A stretch of 63,247 nucleotides of DNA from Asticcacaulis benevestitus DSM 16100 = ATCC BAA-896. GTDB taxonomy: Bacteria > Pseudomonadota > Alphaproteobacteria > Caulobacterales > Caulobacteraceae. The stretch's first letter is position 1, and each line of letters starts with the position of its first letter. This document shows, piece by piece, positions 35,823 to 44,173 of this stretch. The notes beneath the pieces were generated by a model. The model was not told the DNA's origin and ran no database searches. It saw only the letters and a list, made by a program, of their open reading frames with translations. The stretch is from contig NZ_AQWM01000022.1 of NCBI RefSeq assembly GCF_000376105.1, forward strand, positions 1 to 63,247. The letters are read 5' to 3'. A program made the translations under genes and the position numbers.

Positions 35823-38153
35823 TTAAACGCGTTCGGCATGCAAGGTAAAGCGTGATACGCTGCCCGGCGTGAAAATCAGCGTTTCGGCGCCCGCTTCTTG
35901 GGTGGCTTTTACGAGCTTTCCGTTCAGCGTCAGGCGTGAAAGCCTTTCTCCTATTGGCAAACGCAGACGCAAGCGCACCTCTTGCGGTCGGCTCTGGCCG
36001 TGGAAAATAATTTCGCCGTTCAGCGATTTTTTGCCCCCTTGCAACGATAGATCTACCCGGCCCCAGCGCGTTGGCGCGCCCTGAATCGCGATCGGCTCAC
36101 CTGAGGCGATCCAATCACGGGGTATAGCCTTGCCGAGATGAAGGGTCTCGGAATCCGACGCCTCAAACACCAGCAGCCAGCGCACCAGCTTCGGAATCGT
36201 GAGTTGTGCCGGGATGCAATAAAGCGGCAGGTCGCCATCAATGCCGGTCACCTCCCCTGCCACCCAGGTGCCGGGCGTATGCGAGTGGTAGCGGTGCGAA
36301 TGGAGGAACAGGAGATACTCCTCGATGCGATCCGAACGCAGCAGCTGTTGCGCGTAACCATAGGAGATAAAGCCCAACTGATCACGGTGCGTTTCATTGG
36401 CTGGTGCTATATTGGCGACGACGCCGATGCAGGTGCCACCATGGCCACGCACGCCATTGATCACGGTTTGCGCCAGATCATCGGGCAAAACATCGGCGTG
36501 TAGCATTTCGGCATAGACGCGGTGCGCCCAGCCATGTTCCGAGCTTTGTTTCTTCGCCTTCGCCTCAGCATAGGCCTCGCGGTGGGTCAGCTTCGTGCCC
36601 GGCAGAACGGCAAGATACGTCGGCGACAGATCCTGGCGGACATTGGCGCGCATGGTCTTGACCAGTTGGACTTGCAGCGTGTCAGCGCGTGCGTTCCAGT
36701 CTTTGGCCAGCGCTGCCTGATCGGGTGCGATCAAGGGCCAGACACGGGCGATATCGCGCCAGCCGCGCACGGCGAATGCCGAATTGTTCCAGTACGGCTT
36801 CCACCACACGGACGGATCGGGATGCAGGCAGGCGTCGGATTCGCTCCAACCATCGAGCAGACCGAAGCCCGCATCGGCTGCTGGCTTTTGCAGGCTGAGA
36901 TCATGCAGTTCGGTCAGGGTGGCCGCCGTGCTGGCGATCTTGCTGGCATGGGCACGCACCGTGGCGAGATCGCCGGTGTAGTTGAGATAACGCGCCAGAA
37001 GGCTGAGCGTCAGACCGAACTGCGGAACTTCCGGTCCACGCATGTTGATCATGCCGTCAGGGGCCGTGAAATCGTTGAAATAGTTGTCGAGCACGCGCTT
37101 GGCCTGATCGAAACGGCCCCATTCCAGATTGGCATAGAGCGATGAGGTCAGAATGTCCTGGAAGCCATCGTATTCCGGGCCGAAATAGTCACGATCGACG
37201 ACGCCGTACTTGGGATAGACGCCTTGCGGGCGGGTGATCAGTTCCTTGGCAAAAGCATGGGTGACCATATCGCCCAGGGCCTTGTCGGGTATGGTGAGGG
37301 CCGATTGATCCCGCACCTCGTTCTGCCAATAGGCCGAGAAATCAAACAGGCCCTTGTAGAAATCGGCGGCTTCAGGCTCAACACGACGCGGTGGGAACGG
37401 TGCATAGGAATAGCCGAAACTGGTCTTGACCGGCTTGCCGTTGTCGTACTGGATGGTGCGGTGCCAGGTCTGGACCAGCAAAGCATCGGGCGCCTTGACG
37501 TCGGCAAAGATCAGCAAGTCGTAATAGCGCGTTGGCGATACCTCGATGATCTTGTGGATTGCCGGCATCCAGCCGCCAAGCAGGCCTTCCCAGCGCTTTT
37601 TCACGCCATCGTCGCCCTTCAGGTCGGGGAAGGCATGCTCCGGGCGATAACCGCGCGTGCGGCCATTGGGGAAGACGGGCATGGTGTCGCCTTGCTGGCG
37701 CGTGCCGACGAAATTGGTCCAGGCCATACGGGTGCCGAGTTCATCGGCCTTGAAGTTCCAGCCAGCCGGAGGCGCAGCGCGCCTCACCTCTTCCGGATCG
37801 GGGTCCCCTCCTCCCTTAAGCAGCTTATCAGCCAGCAGGTCTGCATCTGCCAGACAGATGTCCTTCAGCGCAAGGCCCAACCATTTGGGTTCGATATCGT
37901 CAAAACAGGCTTCCGGACGCTTTGACACAACCAGCGCCTGATCCCCCTTCACAAAGGTGATGGCGCCATCGCGCCTCATCTGGTCTTCGTAAACCGTCCA
38001 ACCATCAAACTCGGCCAGTTTGGCGTGGCCTGTGATCGTCGCGTCCTTCGCCGCTGAGACAACAGGCGCCGCTATGGCGGGCGCTGCGGCAGCGCCCATA
38101 GCGGCGATGGTCGATCCCTTCAGGAAGCTGCGGCGGTCGAAGGAAAGAGGCAT
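35823..38153 (-). CDS. Tat-exported six-hairpin glycosidase-like protein, family unassigned
   Basis: A 776-residue protein with a Tat signal (DRRSFLKGSTIAAMG, cleavage near AIAA). The centre (about residues 290-650) has the aromatic and acidic pattern of (alpha/alpha)6-barrel glycosidases: WQNEVRDQSAL, EYDGFQDILTSSLYANLEWG, GLLDGWSESDACLHPDPSVWW and HGWAHRVYAEML. The C-terminus is a beta-sandwich (VRLRLRLPIGERLSRLTLNG). I cannot name the GH family. A TATACNGTATA palindrome 24 bases upstream and the TonB receptor gene behind it place it in the arabinofuranoside/hydroxyproline block. Confidence 0.75.
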   Translation of the reverse strand: MPLSFDRRSFLKGSTIAAMGAAAAPAIAAPVVSAAKDATITGHAKLAEFDGWTVYEDQMRRDGAITFVKGDQALVVSKRPEACFDDIEPKWLGLALKDICLADADLLADKLLKGGGDPDPEEVRRAAPPAGWNFKADELGTRMAWTNFVGTRQQGDTMPVFPNGRTRGYRPEHAFPDLKGDDGVKKRWEGLLGGWMPAIHKIIEVSPTRYYDLLIFADVKAPDALLVQTWHRTIQYDNGKPVKTSFGYSYAPFPPRRVEPEAADFYKGLFDFSAYWQNEVRDQSALTIPDKALGDMVTHAFAKELITRPQGVYPKYGVVDRDYFGPEYDGFQDILTSSLYANLEWGRFDQAKRVLDNYFNDFTAPDGMINMRGPEVPQFGLTLSLLARYLNYTGDLATVRAHASKIASTAATLTELHDLSLQKPAADAGFGLLDGWSESDACLHPDPSVWWKPYWNNSAFAVRGWRDIARVWPLIAPDQAALAKDWNARADTLQVQLVKTMRANVRQDLSPTYLAVLPGTKLTHREAYAEAKAKKQSSEHGWAHRVYAEMLHADVLPDDLAQTVINGVRGHGGTCIGVVANIAPANETHRDQLGFISYGYAQQLLRSDRIEEYLLFLHSHRYHSHTPGTWVAGEVTGIDGDLPLYCIPAQLTIPKLVRWLLVFEASDSETLHLGKAIPRDWIASGEPIAIQGAPTRWGRVDLSLQGGKKSLNGEIIFHGQSRPQEVRLRLRLPIGERLSRLTLNGKLVKATQEAGAETLIFTPGSVSRFTLHAERV

Positions 38154-38176
38154 GGCGGTCTCCCGTGTTGAAAGTG

Positions 38177-38187
38177 TATACGGTATA
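38177..38187. promoter_or_regulatory. TATACGGTATA palindrome upstream of the six-hairpin glycosidase
   Basis: A perfect 5+1+5 palindrome 24 bases before the glycosidase start on the minus strand. It is the same core as at 46647, 53637 and, with one change, 41414. Likely operator for a FadR-type GntR regulator. Confidence 0.6.
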
Positions 38188-38291
38188 TTATGTTAATTGG
38201 CGCGCTAGGGCAAAGGCAGTATCCGGACAGAAAAACGGCGCCGCCAGCTTTCGCCAACGACGCCGTCATCAGATCAGATGATCATACCTTT

Positions 38292-41276
38292 TTAGAAGGC
38301 AGCCGAGAAGCCGACAAAGAGCATACGACCCAAGGCATCATAAGTGCCGGGGTAGGTGTTGCCGTTGCCAAAGCTGTACAGCAAACCGTCAACAACGGCC
38401 GGAGGCGATTTGTCGAGGACGTTGTTGATGCCCGCGCGCAGATTGACATTGTAAGGAAGGACAAAGGTCGCGGCCAGATCGATATAGTTATAGGCTTCGA
38501 TCTTGGCGTTGCGGATAGAAGTCGTGCCTGCCAGGTAAGGGTCAGAGCTATTGTTAGTGAGTTTCGTCTCACCGAGATAGCGCCAGTTAACCGAGAGCGA
38601 GGTCGGCAGATAGGCTTTGCCGGCCCACGGTGTCGCCCAGGTCGTGCGCAGATTGTGGCGCCACTCCGGATGAGGCTGGCCGCAGGTCGGACCATAAAGG
38701 CCCGTGCAATCAAAGGATCCCAAACCAGGCAGGACCTCTGTTTCCAGCGTTTCCAGCTTGGTGCCAACGAATGCAAAATTGACGTTGCCGTATTCCGTAT
38801 CGAGCGTGTAGTTGGCGCTGATATCGACGCCGGTTGTTTCCAGATAACCTGTATTCAGGGCGGTAGCGACGACATAGCCGGTGGTATTCAGGTTTGGCGA
38901 TGTCAGGATGCCACGATCGGTGTTACGCACGATCAGGCTGCAATAGTAGGGATCTCCCGTCGAAATACATTGCGACATCGTCACGCTCGGCGAAACAGTA
39001 CCAATGTAATTGTCAACGTGGATCTTAAAGTAATCGAGACTGACCGACAGACCGGGGACGGCTTTGGGCGTCAAAACGAAGCCATAGGTCAGAGTTTTGG
39101 CGGTTTCGGGATTGAGGTAAGGGTTACCACCTCCCAAAGCCGTACAAACACCGGCGGCACAGTCCGTGATGGTCTTGCCATCATATTGAGCACGCGTGAC
39201 ACCAGTATTGGCGCATTTTTCAAAACTCGGTGCACCGGCCAGGCTAAGGTTCGTGTGCGAACAAGGATCATCAAATGACGAGTTGCCTACGCCACGGGCG
39301 GCAAACAGTTCAGAAATATTTGGTGCACGCATGGCCTGGTTATAGCTGGCGCGCAACAGAAGATCTGAGGTTGGTGCATACTTGAACTCAACCTTGTAAG
39401 TTTCCGTGTCTTTCTTCTGGGTTTCGGTCTTGGAGGAAGACGTTTCGTACTTCGATTTTCGATAACCGAGCGATACGTCAAACGACTTGATCCAGGTCTT
39501 GTCCTGAACGATAGGCACATCGATTTCGCTAAAGACCTCGCTCACCTTAACCTTGCCATCGGCATTGACCGCGCCGGCCACGAGTTGGGTTTCGTCGTAC
39601 TGAGTGTCGAGCGTTTCTTCACGATGTTCGAAACCAAGGACCACAGCGACGCCATCCGAAGACCACGGCGAGGTTACGCCATAGTGACCCAGGTCACCCG
39701 TAATATACGCGTTGAAGCTTTTCAGGTCCTGATCGGTCTTGGTGTAGGTCGGCGCATAAAGATAAGCCAGCGCTTCGGCCGAAGGCCCCTTAGCGGAAAA
39801 TACATCGACCGGAACGCAGCGCGGATCTTTGCCATTGATGACAGACAGACAGGTCGCCACGCCATTAACATTGACGGCTTGCAGCGCATTGGCAGCCTTA
39901 ACCTGATTGACATCGTTCTGATAGTTGAAGCGCGCCATGGTCTTGGACAGCATGTAGCTGGCGTCGTAGGAGAAGGCTTCGTTGATCTCGCCCTTCACGC
40001 CGCCCGAAAAACGATAGTCGGTGTGACGCATGTCATTGCGACGACCTGCGCCGTTGACCATACGCATCGTGACATAGCTTTCCGTCGAACCGGTTGCTTG
40101 CGCATTGGGTCCAGCGCACAGGATGCCCGCCTGTTGGGCGCTCATCAAAGGATTATTGCAGTTGATGGTGAAGGGATTATAGAACCAGATCGCCGAGGGC
40201 GCGACCTGACTGATCGAGTGATCATCCATAAACATGAAGGTACCGTATACCTTGGCATGTTCATTGAAATCGTAGTGTGCGAAGGCGCCAGCCGTATAGC
40301 GATCGCTGTCACGTTGGAAATAGTTTGACGGCGCGTAGTTGTAGGCGAAGGTCGAATCCGTCGGGACCCAGCTCTTGCTGCCATCCTTGGCGTTGGAATA
40401 GTCGAGACCGGCAAAAGGATTGTCGAGATCAAGCGGCATGAAGCGACCATAGGCGTGCTGCAAGGATCCGCCGCAAGCGAAGTCAGAGCCACCTGTACCG
40501 GCAGAGTTCAACGCGCAATTCGAGACATCGCGGTCACCTTGTGTAACTGCATCCATGTGGCGGTAACCAAAATAAGCGGTCACGTTACCCTTGCCATCCT
40601 CAAAGTTGGCGCCGGCAGCGACATTGATGTCGGTTTTCGCGCCATCCCAGACACTGCTCTTAGGAAGATCAAAGCCCTTGGCCTTGCTAAGGTCACGAAG
40701 GTAGGTGTCGTCATTTTGATGGTTGAAGATGCTGTAGGTGCCGTCCATGCGCACACCGTTCAGATTTTTGCGCATAATAAAGTTGACGACACCCGAAATG
40801 GCATCCGAACCGTAAACCGACGACGCGCCACCCGTCAGGACATCCGTGCGCTCAATCAGAGTAGAAGGTATGAAGTTAACATCGACGCCAAGCGTCGGCA
40901 GGAAACGCTGACCATCGATCAGGACGAGGTTGCGGTTAGAGCCAAGGTCGCGCAAGTTGACCTGGGCCGTGCCGTCAGAGCCATTAGAATTGTTTTCATT
41001 GGCGTCAGCAGTAAACATCGGAAGGTCATTAAGGAATGTGTCAACCGCGACGGCGCCCTGAAGAGCGACTTCCTTGGAATCGATCGATGTGATCGGGGAG
41101 GCGCTTTTCAGGTTGGGACGACGGATACGCGTACCGGTCACCACGACCTGGGTCGCTTCGGGCTCGGCCGCACTCACCGGTGCATCCTGAGCGAAGGCCG
41201 GCGTGATGAAGCAGGCTGTGCCGAGAGCGGCCAGAGCGACCCCGGACATGATCAGCGCTCTATTACTCGTTTTCAT
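38292..41276 (-). CDS. TonB-dependent outer membrane receptor
   Basis: A 994-residue receptor of the Caulobacter/sphingomonad carbohydrate-uptake type. The signal peptide ends TPAFA, then a plug domain follows (VVVTGTRIRRPNLKSASPIT, SNRNLVLIDGQRFLP, ERTDVLTGGASSVYGSDAIS) and a 22-strand barrel ending in LFVGFSAAF with the terminal Phe. It imports large substrates using TonB energy. It sits between an operator-bearing glycosidase gene and a divergent cupin-like gene, next to GH127/GH43, so arabinosylated (glyco)peptides or oligosaccharides are likely substrates; this is inferred from context. Confidence 0.95.
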   Translation of the reverse strand: MKTSNRALIMSGVALAALGTACFITPAFAQDAPVSAAEPEATQVVVTGTRIRRPNLKSASPITSIDSKEVALQGAVAVDTFLNDLPMFTADANENNSNGSDGTAQVNLRDLGSNRNLVLIDGQRFLPTLGVDVNFIPSTLIERTDVLTGGASSVYGSDAISGVVNFIMRKNLNGVRMDGTYSIFNHQNDDTYLRDLSKAKGFDLPKSSVWDGAKTDINVAAGANFEDGKGNVTAYFGYRHMDAVTQGDRDVSNCALNSAGTGGSDFACGGSLQHAYGRFMPLDLDNPFAGLDYSNAKDGSKSWVPTDSTFAYNYAPSNYFQRDSDRYTAGAFAHYDFNEHAKVYGTFMFMDDHSISQVAPSAIWFYNPFTINCNNPLMSAQQAGILCAGPNAQATGSTESYVTMRMVNGAGRRNDMRHTDYRFSGGVKGEINEAFSYDASYMLSKTMARFNYQNDVNQVKAANALQAVNVNGVATCLSVINGKDPRCVPVDVFSAKGPSAEALAYLYAPTYTKTDQDLKSFNAYITGDLGHYGVTSPWSSDGVAVVLGFEHREETLDTQYDETQLVAGAVNADGKVKVSEVFSEIDVPIVQDKTWIKSFDVSLGYRKSKYETSSSKTETQKKDTETYKVEFKYAPTSDLLLRASYNQAMRAPNISELFAARGVGNSSFDDPCSHTNLSLAGAPSFEKCANTGVTRAQYDGKTITDCAAGVCTALGGGNPYLNPETAKTLTYGFVLTPKAVPGLSVSLDYFKIHVDNYIGTVSPSVTMSQCISTGDPYYCSLIVRNTDRGILTSPNLNTTGYVVATALNTGYLETTGVDISANYTLDTEYGNVNFAFVGTKLETLETEVLPGLGSFDCTGLYGPTCGQPHPEWRHNLRTTWATPWAGKAYLPTSLSVNWRYLGETKLTNNSSDPYLAGTTSIRNAKIEAYNYIDLAATFVLPYNVNLRAGINNVLDKSPPAVVDGLLYSFGNGNTYPGTYDALGRMLFVGFSAAF

Positions 41277-41413
41277 TGTTTAAATCCCTTTGCCATGATT
41301 TCGATACAAGTGCCGTCGCCCGCGCCGAATGTCGCTGAGGTGAAACAATTGTGACAAAAGAGAAAAAACACCGATACAATGGGACGTCAATTATAAAATA
41401 TACGATTTATCAT

Positions 41414-41424
41414 CATACAGTATA
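41414..41424. promoter_or_regulatory. CATACAGTATA palindrome between TonB receptor and cupin genes
   Basis: It differs at one position from the TATACNGTATA core and is followed by CAA, so the minus strand reads TTGTATACTGTATG. It could serve both divergent genes. Confidence 0.5.
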
Positions 41425-41433
41425 CAACTAACG

Positions 41434-41450
41434 AAATGATGTAGCGGGTG
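41434..41450. repeat. Solo IS30-like terminal repeat
   Basis: AAATGATGTAGCGGGTG equals the putative IS30 end at 29424-29441 except for one missing C. No transposase is near, so it may be the footprint of a lost copy. Confidence 0.35.
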
Positions 41451-41600
41451 AGACTTTTATATCAGCCTTAAGGTGCAAAAATACCCCATTTGTCTGAGTA
41501 TTGAGTAGTTTTATATGAAACAATGGCGACATAGAATCAGGTTTGCACCGGACACGGCTATCTATAAGAATTTTTTAAAAGCGCATTCGGGAATTATCCA

Positions 41601-42599
41601 ATGTCCACAGTCCCTGTATTTGAACACATTACATCGGCAGATTTTGATTCCGTGGTTCGACCGCTCGGCCGACCGGCGGTGCTCAAGGGCGTGATTAGCG
41701 ACTGGCCCGCCGTAAAGCTCGGACTCGAGTCAGATGAAGCGTTGATTGACTATCTGAAAGCCCAAGACAACGGAGAGAAAGCCGGTGTGCTTCTCGGAGC
41801 CCCCACTATTCGCGGCGACTTTTTTTACGGCTTCGACACACGTAGTCGCAATTATAAAGATGGGCCGACCCCCATCCCTATGGCGCTCGATAGGATACTG
41901 CAAGAACGCGACAACGAATATCCATTTTCAGTCTATGTCCAATCCAGCCTGATCGACAAGCATATGCCGGGCTTCGCTGTCGAAAACCATCTTGACCTGT
42001 TGCCACAGACCGTCCGTCCCCGCATCTGGATCGGCAATGAGGCCGTCACGCGCGCGCACTATGATCTCAGCTTCAATATCGCCGCCGTGGTGGCTGGCAA
42101 ACGTCGCTTCCTGCTCTTCCCGCCTGAACAACTGGTCAATCTCTATCCGGGGCCGTTCGATCGCACCATCGGCGGCGTTCCGGTCAGCATGGTCGATGCC
42201 TCGAACCCCGATCTTGAGCGTTATCCGCGCTTTGCTGAGGCGCAGAAAACCATGCTGACGGTCGATCTGGAAGCTGGCGACGCGCTCTATCTGCCCTATG
42301 GCTGGTGGCATCAGGTCCATTCGCTGTCGCGCTTCAATGTGCTGGTCAATTACTGGTGGGACGACGCAGGGACCGCCGCCCAGCCTTACGATGCCCTCTT
42401 CCACGCCATCCTGGCGATCCGCGATATGCCACAGAGCCATCACCCCCTATGGAAGACTTTGTTCGACTATTATGTCTTTGGTGAGCATGGCGATCCGGTG
42501 GGGCACCTCAAACCCCAGGATCAGGGATCGTTGGGATTGCTGACGCCGGAGCGTATCCGGCAGATCAAGCAATCCCTGATCAAGGCGTTGCAAGCTTAA
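41601..42599 (+). CDS. Cupin-like (JmjC-type, Cupin_8) protein
   Basis: A 332-residue cytoplasmic protein of the Cupin_8/JmjC-like family. The Fe(II) motif is visible as HYD in TRAHYDLSFN with the distal His in YLPYGWWHQVHSL, and the core AVVAGKRRFLLFPPEQL is typical. Such proteins are predicted 2-oxoglutarate-dependent oxygenases and in Caulobacterales they regularly sit beside TonB receptors. The role there is not settled. Its stop overlaps the stop of the convergent GH43 gene by four bases (42596-42599). Confidence 0.88.
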   Translation: MSTVPVFEHITSADFDSVVRPLGRPAVLKGVISDWPAVKLGLESDEALIDYLKAQDNGEKAGVLLGAPTIRGDFFYGFDTRSRNYKDGPTPIPMALDRILQERDNEYPFSVYVQSSLIDKHMPGFAVENHLDLLPQTVRPRIWIGNEAVTRAHYDLSFNIAAVVAGKRRFLLFPPEQLVNLYPGPFDRTIGGVPVSMVDASNPDLERYPRFAEAQKTMLTVDLEAGDALYLPYGWWHQVHSLSRFNVLVNYWWDDAGTAAQPYDALFHAILAIRDMPQSHHPLWKTLFDYYVFGEHGDPVGHLKPQDQGSLGLLTPERIRQIKQSLIKALQA

Positions 42600-44173
42600 T
42601 GGGTAGCACAGACCGGCGAGGCCGGTTCCTTGGTATCGGCGGCTTCAACCAGAACAGGCTTCGGGTATAAGGCTTCCCATTCCTGCGCGGCCACGGCGGC
42701 ATAGGACTTGCCATCGGTCGAGGCATCAAACACCGCCCGCAGACAGCGCGTTGTCACCGAATCAAAGCTGACCGCGTTGAAGCCTTCGGTCGATGTGCCG
42801 TAAGCGCTGGCGTTGGTCACCGGCACCCAGGCTTTTTCGTTCCAGTATTCGATATGCCAATCTTTCGGCGGCGCGACACCGACACCGGAGCCGACCGGCT
42901 GATCGTTCCAGAACTGGATGCGCGAACCGTTGAACTTGAGCGGCTGCTCCCACTGGTAGACCACCCACTGCTGCTTTGGATTGTTCGGCGACCAGGTCCC
43001 CCAGGTATCGGGCGGCAACGGATTTTCATGCACCTTGCCGTCATTCAGCGCGCGTATCCAGTACTGCACCGGCACCGGCGAGTTGGACGCCACGATGCGG
43101 GCGGCGGGCGCAATATTGCGCGTCGGCGCAGGCGTGCCTGCCGGCGGATGGGTCGGCTCGACCAACTCGATACGCGCTGGCATTACGCTATCGTCCCACT
43201 TGATCTCATCGATCGAGACGCTGCGGCGGAAGTGATCGCCGCCCCGGGCGTCGGCGTTGTGGTAGGCGATGTACCACTTGTCCTTGAACTGGACGATGCC
43301 AGCGTGCGAGGTGGTGGACGATACCGGATCGAGCAACACGCCCTGATAGGTCCAGGGACCGAGCGGTGACTTCGCGGTGCCATAGGCCTGACAGGCGTAA
43401 TAGACGGCCTCGGTGCATTCGGACTGCGGGCCCGCCGTATTACCGGCATACATCATGTAATAGGTGCCATTGCGCTTGAAGAGCCAGGGCGCCTCGAAGA
43501 AACCTTTGAGCGTGCTGACATCGACAGGCCTGCCCTTGAAGGTCATCATGTCCTTCTCAAGTTCCACGCCCTTCAGGCGGCCAAACGTGCCCCAGTAAAG
43601 GTAAACGCGGCTATCGTCATCGACAAGAACAGTCGGGTCGATGTTCTGAATGTCGTTGGCCACCGGCACGGATTGCGACACGATCGGACCGGCCGGATGG
43701 GCGTCGATCCACGGACCTTCGGGACCGCCAGAGACCGCCACGCCAATGGAAAAAGCGTCCTTGTTCTTGCTGTCGGCCTCGATGACGGGGGCGTACATGT
43801 AATAGCGCTTATCAGGCCCCTGCACGATCTGGGCGGCGTAGGCGCGCGCAGCCGTCGCCCATTTGAACACCGCTTCCGGCCGCATGAAATGCGGATTGTG
43901 CCGCCAGGTGCCGGACGCCGGATCGTCGGTCTCCAGCATCTGCCATTCCGGCATGATAAAGTCGTTGACCCCAGGAGGCGCCGTGTCACGGCCCGTAAGG
44001 ATATAGAGTTTGCCGTTGGCTATGAAGGGTGCCGGATCGGTCGTGTAATCCTTGCCATCGGCCAGGATCGGATTGGAGGCCGCCTTGATCGTCTCCCAAT
44101 CGGACGCCGTTTGTGCGTGGGCGCAGGCGAGCCAAAGCGGCAAGGCGCAAAATGCGGGGATCAGCCGCTTCAT
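42596..44173 (-). CDS. GH43 glycosidase with C-terminal galactose-binding-like domain
   Basis: A 525-residue secreted enzyme (signal ending ACAHA). The five-bladed propeller domain (about 20-340) has DPAPFIANGKLY (base Asp), IDPTVLVDDDSRVYLYWG (Asp) and FEAPWLFKRNGTYYMMYAG (acid Glu), as in GH43 arabinofuranosidases and xylosidases. The C-terminus (about 360-500) is like an F5/8 type C domain (QQWVVYQWEQPLKFNGSRIQFW). It is translationally coupled to GH127 (four-base overlap), so joint removal of alpha- and beta-linked arabinofuranose is likely. Exact specificity is not visible. Confidence 0.9.
   Translation of the reverse strand: MKRLIPAFCALPLWLACAHAQTASDWETIKAASNPILADGKDYTTDPAPFIANGKLYILTGRDTAPPGVNDFIMPEWQMLETDDPASGTWRHNPHFMRPEAVFKWATAARAYAAQIVQGPDKRYYMYAPVIEADSKNKDAFSIGVAVSGGPEGPWIDAHPAGPIVSQSVPVANDIQNIDPTVLVDDDSRVYLYWGTFGRLKGVELEKDMMTFKGRPVDVSTLKGFFEAPWLFKRNGTYYMMYAGNTAGPQSECTEAVYYACQAYGTAKSPLGPWTYQGVLLDPVSSTTSHAGIVQFKDKWYIAYHNADARGGDHFRRSVSIDEIKWDDSVMPARIELVEPTHPPAGTPAPTRNIAPAARIVASNSPVPVQYWIRALNDGKVHENPLPPDTWGTWSPNNPKQQWVVYQWEQPLKFNGSRIQFWNDQPVGSGVGVAPPKDWHIEYWNEKAWVPVTNASAYGTSTEGFNAVSFDSVTTRCLRAVFDASTDGKSYAAVAAQEWEALYPKPVLVEAADTKEPASPVCATH

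Larger units (their letters stand above)
41277..41600. other. Divergent promoter region of TonB receptor and cupin gene
   Basis: No gene. It is AT-rich, carries the palindrome at 41414-41424 and a possible solo IS30 terminal repeat at 41434-41450. Confidence 0.6.
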
